Below are positions 54,930 to 64,000 of a stretch of 64,000 nucleotides of DNA, piece after piece; the first letter of the stretch is position 1; every line of letters starts with the position of its first letter. The stretch is from contig JAJKFH010003653.1 in assembly GCA_023333565.1 (NCBI GenBank), positions 1 to 64,000 of the forward strand. The letters are read 5' to 3'. The DNA is from Puffinus mauretanicus. Taxonomy: Eukaryota > Chordata > Aves > Procellariiformes > Procellariidae. A model generated the notes under the pieces. That model worked only from the letters and a program-made list of their open reading frames with translations, did not search any database and was not told the DNA's origin. Made by a program: the position numbers and the translations under genes.

Positions 54930-57900
54930 AAACCAGCCTGCCCAGGTTCCAGCCCAGCCAGTGCCTCCCCGCCGAGCTCGCCCTGACCTGGGGCACCCGC
55001 TGCAAGAGCCACGTTTGGGAGAGACCCACGGCCAGGAAAACCTCTTAAAACAGGCAGAGAAGTGCCAGGTCGCAGCTGCCCTCGCAGGCAGGGCAGGGGC
55101 GATCGCTGCCTCCCTGACTCACCCGCCCCTGGTTCAGCAGCGACTCACAGGCAAGCCCTAAAAATCCCATTTTTTTCCCCCCATCCCACTTCCCTGCACG
55201 GCCCCACGTGTAACGACGGAAAGCGGCGGCAAGGGCGGGCAGGCTCCAGGCAGCTCGCAGGGAGCATCCACGCAGGCAGGCGGCCCCGAGGGCTCACGTT
55301 GCGGGAGGTGATCATCACAACAGCTGCCTTTTGGGATCAACGTCCCCCTCCGACCAGGCTGGGACCGACCACAGCCTGCCGCTCGCCCAACGGCACCTCG
55401 GCTGGGTTGGGAGAGCGCTGGTGAACACGCCGGGGAGGACAGGGAGGACAGCATCAGCCTCCCGGCAGGAGAAGGTGCCCAGGCACTGCCGTAACGCGCC
55501 GGGATGGCAATCCACGGACAGAGGCGTTTAGTAGAAACACTTGAATTTTTTTTTTTTTTTTTGAGAGCAGGGAGAACCGATGCAGCAAAGGCACGTACCC
55601 TCATTTTATCTCTGAAGCACTCACAAGAAATTAAGAGATCAATTGGGAGTCTTTTATAGAGCTGGTATTAATTTCCTCCCAGCTTTAAAAAGGAAATGAG
55701 AGACAAAAGATATTAAATGGACTTGCCCAAGTCCCCAAGTGAACGGCGTGAGAGCTGGCGTGAGAATCCAGCAGCTCCCAATTTCCAGTCCTGTGTTTAG
55801 ATAATGCTTCTCCTTCAAACCAGAAGAAAAACCAAGGACGCTTTGCACGAAAAGCAGATATTAAGAAAGACCTAATTGCTATTAAAGACTGAGAAACCCA
55901 CGGCACCTTGGACTGTCACCCAACAGCTACAGCAACAGGGAGGAAAACACAGAGCCAACTGGAGATGCTGGAGCAAGCAACGATGGCTGGGGAGGCCGCA
56001 AGGCTTGGTCCCATCGCATCTTGAAGAAACCTCTTCCAGATCCAGCTGTGCACAGCTGCGAGCAGAGCAGCTCTCCTCCACCTCTCCCCAGCTCCAGAGC
56101 TGCCCCACGATGAGGTGCTGCAAAACCCAACCTTCTCCTCCAGAGGAGCTTTGAGAAACCGGTTGAGGGTTTGGTGCTACGTGCCAAGCTGGCTATTAAA
56201 AATCCCTGGTGACTGGCGGGTACTCCAGTAACCCTGATCCCCGCTGACTACATTCCTCTAACGGGCACGTTACACGGCCGCTCCCAAACCACAGGCTGAG
56301 ATTAGCAAACCTGTTTAAAGCCTTCAGGCGTGCTCCACGCACGGTTTTTCTAAGGTGGGACTGTACAAATCTTTACCAGTTTGCAGCATTCATCCGGCAG
56401 GAGCTGGGCACGCAGGTACAGAGGTGCACGGGGACAAACGGCCACGCAAATTTCTGCTGTTGTTGCTCCAAGACTCATCTTGACTCTTCTCCACCATCTC
56501 TGGATGGGTGCATCACGCAGCCAAGCCAGCAAGGCTGGGCTCTCCCTGGCACAGATCATTTACTCCGGAAAACTGAGTTTTCTGTAGGGCAACAGCATCC
56601 TCATCTGGGTTTATATCCTTCAAAAGCATCAGAACAGCAACAGCAGCTGGACTTGAACATTTTGAGGAGGCCTAATAAAAGAAAGTCTAGAAAAACTGCT
56701 TATGCTCCAGGGAAAGGGGCCGGGAGCTAAACATAACCGTCCCCCAGCCACGCTCTTCCCAGATTGCTTCAGCTGTCACAAGACGCGCTGGATGCCACGA
56801 ATAGCTGGGCTAGGAGGGGTCAGTGCAGCACATCTGCCTGAAGCTGGGGATTCCTACAATAAAACCCTCCCAGTTACTTTCTGCATGGCGCAAAGCGGAA
56901 CTTCACGCTGTTTAATGCAGATATTGAATTGTTCTGGAGCAGAAGGTACTCAAGGCGATGTGAAGAGACGGTACCTGGTCATCCAAAATAAGGCTATAAT
57001 TTGGTCACCCAAAATAAGGCTCCAGTCACTCTCCCAGCTCCTTGCCCTCAACCACATTTAATAGCATTTAATACACGGTTCCTGCTGGCCCTCGAAGCCT
57101 CGGGAAGAGTTAAAGCTGAGCCAGCCCGAGGTGACCACGGACAAACTCCCCAGGCAGAATAATGCCAATCGCCCTTCCCAGGAAGGGCAGATTTCCTACC
57201 GGGAACACGGGCAGGAAAGACAAACAAAAGCTTTTCAGGAAATAACCTGTTGGTCTCCACTCTGATGGGAGGGAGGAGGTAATTGCAATTATCACTGATT
57301 ACTACCGGGCTTTGCAAACCCAGACAAAGCAACACCACTCGCAGCACACGCCAGCGGCGAGCTGAGAGCCAAGGTGAGCACTCAGTCACCTTCACCTCTT
57401 CCCCAGCTTTTGGCAGGAGCTACCGGCACGCGGAGACCCCACCGGCTGAGCCCACGCTGGTGAGACCCGTGGGCTGGAGAACCGTCCCCGTCAGACGCCA
57501 TTTCAGTCTTCCAGCATCCCCCCCCCAGCCGGGATGCAGGCGATGCTGTTTCACACCCAGCCAAGCTAACAGAAGCGCTCCTGGGAGCAGATGCTCCCTC
57601 CTCTCCGCAGCACTTCACAGACATGAGAGGAACCCCTACGTTGCAAAACACCCCCCCCCCAGGGACCGAGACTGCCGTGGGAAAAGCGCTCCCAAGGGAA
57701 ACTGAGGCACTAGCAAGGCTGGATACACCAGCTCTTCTCTTTAAAGGCCTGTGCGTGCTTAAGTCTGCGCCTGTGGCATTTGGGCTGTTAAAATCTCCAG
57801 CACCGGGGTGGGAAGCTGCCTTCTCTCCAAATACATCATTAAGATTTAGCATGTCGTGACTCTGAAACGCAGAATAATTCCAAGCACTGAAAAAAGCCCC

Positions 57901-57954
57901 GCTGCAAATCTGCAAAAGGGAGTCTGCTTCTGCAAATGTGCGTCTGGCAGGCTT

Positions 57955-58095
57955 GATAGAGAGAGGGGAATTATTTCCCTACCAGCACCCTCTATTAAGC
58001 GGAATTTAAGAGCTGTCCCTCGAGGTTGATTGTATTGCGACTTTCCGGAGACAAAGACGATTGATACTATGATGTTTATGAGTCACTCCTGGGCA
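57955..58095. promoter_or_regulatory. Candidate intronic regulatory element
   Basis: Contains the dyad GGGAA-TTAT-TTCCC at 57966-57979, then GGTTGATTGTATTGCG, GACGATTGATACTATG and a TGAGTCACTCC AP-1-like site. It is balanced in composition and non-coding. This is low-confidence pattern recognition. Confidence 0.28.
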
Positions 58096-61000
58096 ACCCA
58101 AGGAAACGCATTTGTTCTCTTCCGATTACAAAAAGTACTTGGCATTCTCCAACTTTCTGCTCAGGGATCTCAAAACATCACCCCAACTTCAAACAAGCCT
58201 TTGGTCACTCCTGTCCCTATCAAATCCATCACGCAGGTGGGCCAAGCTCTCTTGGGAAGGTGACACACCACCAAATTTGTTCTCACTGCTCCCACGCCAA
58301 GCAATGACCAATCTTTGATCTTGCCTTTTCTGACAAACATGCAGCAACATGTGCGTGCATGCCCGTCTATAGAGCTTTTAATTTCATTTATTCCTTCCCA
58401 AGCAGAAACACAAGTGTTCTTCTGCCCGAGGAAAAAGCAGAAGAACAAAACATGATGAGATAGCCATCCCTCAATTAACACAGAACTGGAAAACGTTGGA
58501 AAATCAGAGAGATAAGCAAGATATCAAACGCCATGTAGAATAGATGGCGATCATACAGCTTGCCTAAGGCGGTATATCAGCCGGCACCGTGAAGCGAGAG
58601 GACCAAGCATCGATATTTGGTCCAAGTCAAACCACCGCCACAACTTCCCCGCTCCTCTGCTGTTCCCTTTGAAGCCGAACAGCCCAGGTTTCAGAACACC
58701 AAGGCTGTTATCAAACCTACACCAGCAGCTTCAAGCCCCGGCGGGCGAGAAGGAACCGCTGATGACCCAGCGAAGAGGAGAGGTGTAACCCAGCTCCGTC
58801 TCCGCCTGGCAAGGCTGTGTTTTCACGGAGTATTCCAGATGGATTTCAGTTTTTATTTGAACAAATTAAGCCTTGGGGACCCAAAAGAGAAAAAAAAAAA
58901 AAAAGAAATCAAATGTTTACGAGGCCGCTGCAGTAATTCATCCTCATGACTTTTAAAGTTTCCTCTCTCGGTACCCACAGCTCCAACGATGCTCTAGTAA
59001 AGGACCGACTCCTGCATGACCCTGGGACAGTCTCTACAGCCCCCATCATCTCCGCAGACTACAGCCAAAACCCAGGACTTGCAGGAGGGAAAAGGAAAAG
59101 GAATATGTTAACGGAATACTCTTTTGCAAGCCTGACGAGCTTCTGGTTTATAAAAGTGCCACTGAGATGTCTGTCCCTCTTCTGGCTCAGTCTCTCGGTG
59201 CCCCAGGTTTATACGCTCGTAACCCAAAAAAGGACCCTCTCCCCTTCCCTCCACGACCACCCGGTTTCCCCTTCTCCTACGTGTAATTCTCAAACCTCGA
59301 AGGACTCTGTTTAGCCATGCTAATTGCAGGCAAAAGACTCGTTCTCCACCCCACTGATTCCCAAGGGAACTCCAGCACCTCTGGGTATCATGGATAAGCC
59401 ACGGTTGGGTGCCTGGGCTATTTGGGATGGAAGACATGAACCAAACAAGCCAAATATCAGCACGTTCTGCTTCTACCCCATAAACCACTCCAGCTCTGTT
59501 GGAGGTCTCAGGGAAGGGACAACTTCCCGACATCTCCCTGCAAGCCAGGCCAGCACCCATCTGGGCTCTGGGCGTTGCAGGACTCGGCAAATCAATACCC
59601 CCATCCCAAATTCCACCTGCAGACTCTGCGGGAAGCCAGCCCGCCTCCCTGACCCCCGGTCCAAGCCTTTATTAATAAATGGGATGAAACAACAGCTTCG
59701 GTTCCTGAGCGGCCTCAAGGTCCAGAAAGCAGAGAGGTGAACCGGGCACCGCTGCGGGTGACAGGGTCCCCGCGGGGGGCAGAGACATGGCTGCAAACCG
59801 CGCGTAATTCTGCTTTAATGGACAGGAGGGCTCACTGGGGAGGTATGGGCTGTTGATTACAGACAGGTTCAGCTTTTCCCACTCCATCACCATCCCGCAT
59901 TTCACAGCGGGAACCTTTCACTCTTCCAGCCCCAATTAATCTAATGGTTTTCTCAGATCCGTGGAAGGAACAGTTTGGATGTTTTTTTGCTCAGGCACCA
60001 GCAGATCAGGGAGGAAAAAAAAAATGTCATGGCTGTTCTTTCTGAGATGGCAAAGCAGAGAGAAAGGGAAACCACAGCATGCATTTGGATCATTCCCCGA
60101 CAAGGAAGTGGGAATGCAACAAGTCGGCATTAGAAGAGGCTATTTAAATTCATTATCATGACAATTTACACTTTTGTGGCACCAGCTGCATCAGTATTTC
60201 AAAATCCTTTCCTGACAGTTATCCATCAAGCCTCAACTCCCCTGCAGAACAGCCACCAGCTCACCGATACAAACGGGGAAACATTTGGGGTGATCTCAGA
60301 CCACACGCCACCTTGGTATCTGCAGCCCACGCATGAAATAAGCTGGGGCTGCCGCTTGCAAGCGGGAAGGTTTTAAGACAAACATTTCCCTCCGGCTCAG
60401 CGAGGGAATCCGCATCAACCAGTCGCAGAGATCCAGCTGAAACAGCCCACAAAACCACCGGCAGCCCTTCCCACCAGCCAAGCTTTGCCGATGGCCGTCC
60501 CTAGCAAAGCCTACCCGGCACAGCCCTGCCCGGTGCCCAAGAGAAGCCAACCTTGCGGTGGCAGAAGGGGAACAGAGATAACCTCCGGCACATTCATCCT
60601 GTACGTCAGACATGTATTTCCAACACGATGACGAAGGCTGGGGTGACGCACGTCTTCAAACGCTTCTTTGCTGTCCCATTTCCAAGCCTTGCAGGTGGCA
60701 CCGGTGTCCCCAGGCTGGTGGCTTTGCTCCCGGGTGTTTCTGCCACGTCTGGTCTCAAGATCCAGTTCCTGCATCCTGTGCCACCACCGCAACAGGTTTC
60801 TTACCCCGCTTATCGCCCCTGACCCAAACAAATCCTCGAGTCCCTGACGCACAGGTCTCTAAGACCTCTGGGGTGGCCCCTCCAAAAGCCCCAGTTTCAG
60901 GGGAGGGATGTGGGCTGCTAAAAGCATTTGAAAAGCACCCAAGTGTTTTAGCACCCAAATCTCGCTGCCAGCCAGCAGCTGCCAGCCTCTAAAAATATTT

Positions 61001-64000
61001 CTCTGGCAATTTTGAAATCGTCCCTGCTCCTTTGTGCACAGGAGCCACCCCAGAGCCTCCGTGAGGCTCCACAACCTCATTTACATCCGTCATGTTTTGC
61101 TCTTCTTTTCCCAGCTCCTATCACCACCCCGCAGGCACCGGGAACTTCCTTAATCTTGTTCCTCCCGAGACACCAGCAGCGATGGGGACGGTCGGTACCG
61201 GCCAAAGGCAACGGCTGCCGCAGGAGCGGCACTGAACACCAGAGCCTGCCGCCAAGATGCCCCGTGCCCGGTAAACCGGGCGTCACCAAACAACCCCCAA
61301 AGCAGCAGCGTGTCCCCATATAACACACCGCTGCCCACAGCTCTGGGCTCTCCTTCTGCTTACTTGGCACAGACTCTCTCCCCGGCTCGCTTTACACCAG
61401 CCCGACAATCCCACACTGGTGATTTTTCTGCAAGTACGGGGTTGGCGCTGGCTGCCGTCAGACAGTCTGGAGGGAGGGGGAAGACCCCAGCCAACAGCCC
61501 CGACCCAGACACACGAAAAACCTGAGTGCTGCGAAGGGGGAAGAAGAGACAGAGCAATGACTCAGTGATTGCTACAGGCTCCAACCCCAACCCGAGCACC
61601 GCAGCAGGCAACGAGCTAGCGTCTAGCGTGCATCAGCGAGCAAAAGCAGGGTAAGAGAGCTCAGCCGTGAAGTAGTGCCTTGCGGGGACCCTCTGCAGCA
61701 GTCTCTGGCGTAGACATGAGAACTCAAGTCCCCACCACGCGCTCGAGCTGCGAGGTGGAATGGCCAGGGTGCTCCGAGGAGGGTGGGAAGCTCTCAGATG
61801 CTGAAGAGCCGTTTGGTGCAGACAGACGGCCCCGCAGACAGACAACAGGGCATGCCTCGATTGAAGGCGGCTCCTAACGCAGGATGGAAATATGACTGCT
61901 GTGCTTTTCTGCTGTAGAAGGTAGGGCCTGAGATGTGCTTTGCAGACACAGGTAACCCCAACTCTTCTCCAAGGTGGGTAAGACCTGGTAGCTTGCAATA
62001 AAGCTCTGACCACCGGGCCCCAGCCCGTGCCCGCACAGCCAGCAAAGGGACTGCTAACTACAATCTGTTATTTACATTCCTGACTCACTCCTTTCCTTTC
62101 CCCTGAAATGGAAAAATACTTACAGTCGAACCTGAATTCCCCTGAACGTCTCCTGGAGCCATGTGAGCCAAAACGTCAGTCCTCAGAGTCAGGAAACCAG
62201 GTTCTTGTGCTGAAAGACCCCCAGCCCTTCCCTACCGCTCCCTGGGCACGGCACGAAGGAAACCCTTACAATATCCTTGCAAAACCTTGGAGGTGGGCAC
62301 AGGGGGCTTCTGATTTGCTGTTTTATGAAGGTCTGACTTTCTGCAGCAATGCAACAGGTTGAGACAAAGTCTGGTTGCAACCCTCAGCAGCGAAGGCTTC
62401 TCCACTCTTACAGGCAAAGTCAAGCCATCACCACATGTGGTCTGCACGTAAGTGGGGCTTTGGAAAGGCATGGTTGTAGCTATCCCTCACCCCCTCTTCT
62501 CCTACACAGTCTTAAAATATCGCGTGAGTATTAAGTAAAGCAGCCAGCACTAGCCTTCCCCTTCTCTACTGGGATTAGCAAAGCAGAAACAGCCCACGCA
62601 GGCAGGACACGCTGGGGTGACAAGTGCCTCTGTCCCAGAAAGCCACCCTCTGTCAGGTGGTGAATCCTCCAGGAACCAACCTCCTTTGAGCCGTTTTACA
62701 AAAACTGCATCAAGAGGGGAAGGGCTCAGCTCACACCTTCGATTCCCCAAACTAACTCACAGTTAGAGCTGCTGGAGAGAGGATGAATCACCTGGAAGGG
62801 ACAACCCTGGGACGCATTTAAGCCTGAATAGCTGTCTGAAGCGTCAAGAGCGATGCGAGGAAACTGAGCAACAGGACAAGGGTCAGGTTGCATCTCCTGG
62901 CCCAAAATAGAGCCCTGTAAGCACTTCTGAGCTCCTCTACGTGGTCACCCTGCACTACACCAGCAGATAACACCTAAAAATCATTCATAGGGTTGAAGAC
63001 TCTCAGTTTTGCAGCAACATGTGGCTCAAGCACCAGCCCTAACCCAGCAAAGGGGCATCCGGAGCTGGAGGAGAAGCTGGGGAAGGGAAGTCAGGAGGTG
63101 CCAAGCTGTCCTACACAGTCCACGCTGCACAAATTCCCCCTCTTGGAGAAAAGATGTTTGTCCCCTGCACATCAGGGTTTTGCAGGGTTACCCCGATGCA
63201 TCAATAAATGCACACAGGACAGGGGGGAGAGAGAAAGCGCTGCAAATTCCTGTTCTGCTCGTCGTCCCCCTTCCCCTCTACATGGAAGCTGGATGCTCCA
63301 AACCCTGGCCCGTTTAGAGAGCCTGGAGATGTGTGTGCCTCATCCTGCCATCGCAGGTTGGACTGCACGGGCGTGCAGCAGCGCCCAGTTGTGTAAGAGC
63401 TATTCTGGGTGAAAAAAAGCATATTTTGCTGCTCCTGAACAATATCCTCTGATCCAGGGCGGGATCGACGGGGCCGGTATTTAGACACTGAGCAGTGAGA
63501 GATTTTTGCAGGTCACGAGCAGAGGGAGCCCGAATATTCAGCTGTACCAACAACTTGGGAACTACATGCCAAGACAACAGGAACAAGCAATGCTATGGAG
63601 AGGAGGCCAAGGAAAAGGATGCCCCAGGACTGCTCTGCTGTCGAAGCCCCTGTTAGAGGTGCAGGTATGGATTTTGGCATAATCAGCATCCCTGGAGCTC
63701 TGTAGAGCACCTGCCATCTCTAAAGGACCCTTGCCAAACTTGCAAGGCAGCTCCTCCTAAGATATACCCCTTAAACACACAGTCTTGCATAATACTTTTA
63801 ACACGTAAGAACCGACAGGGCTCAGCTCACCACCAGAAATAACTTTTCCTGCAGCACAAATGAGCCCTAACTTCAGGCAAGGGCGGCAGAAACAGCTTCA
63901 CGCAGCGACCCGGCGCAGCGCTGATGACGAAGGGTGCCCGTGGGAGGGGGGCGGCCGGTGGGCAGCGATGCCCCCGTGCCCCCCACCACGTATGACCCCG

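Overview
This window is vertebrate nuclear DNA, almost certainly from a bird. It is GC-rich, its genes have introns with GT/AG splice sites, interspersed repeats are nearly absent, and the one transposon copy I can recognise (42963-43171) is a CR1 LINE 3' end finishing in the octamer CATAGAAT/ATTCTATG, which is typical of birds. High GC, many G/C-rich minisatellites and compact introns suggest a microchromosome (inference). No bacterial operons, CRISPR arrays, tRNA genes or rRNA genes were seen.

Two protein-coding genes are well supported, both on the minus strand. TENT5B (FAM46B; CDS 23022-28053, two coding exons, 398 codons) encodes a non-canonical poly(A) polymerase. SLC9A1 (NHE1; exons 2-12 between 36286 and 43994) encodes the plasma-membrane Na+/H+ exchanger. 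The order TENT5B then SLC9A1 on one strand matches human 1p36.11, and this synteny is part of why the TENT5 copy is called B rather than C. SLC9A1 exon 1 (human codons 1-118) was not found, so intron 1 must continue past position 64000.

Layout. Positions 1 to about 20.4 kb form a gene desert of GC-rich DNA with several minisatellites and a series of short AT-rich islands dense in homeodomain, POU and E-box-like sites; these are candidate conserved regulatory elements. About 20.47-23.02 kb is the inferred TENT5B 3'UTR. 23.0-28.4 kb is TENT5B with a TATA/CCAAT promoter in a CpG-rich block. 28.6-34.7 kb is a short intergenic stretch with minisatellites. 34.73-36.29 kb is the inferred SLC9A1 3'UTR. 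36.29-44.0 kb holds SLC9A1 exons 12 to 2. 44-64 kb is SLC9A1 intron 1, with candidate regulatory islands and no convincing exon.

The two proteins have no known direct functional link. TENT5B extends mRNA poly(A) tails; NHE1 exports protons and is regulated through a cytosolic tail whose CHP, calmodulin, calcineurin and kinase sites are all readable here. I found no evidence of a new biological system. The most interesting items are the AT-rich island cluster, several perfect palindromes inside those islands, a possible unannotated minus-strand terminal exon near 8.9-9.25 kb, and a cysteine relocation in the NHE1 transmembrane domain.
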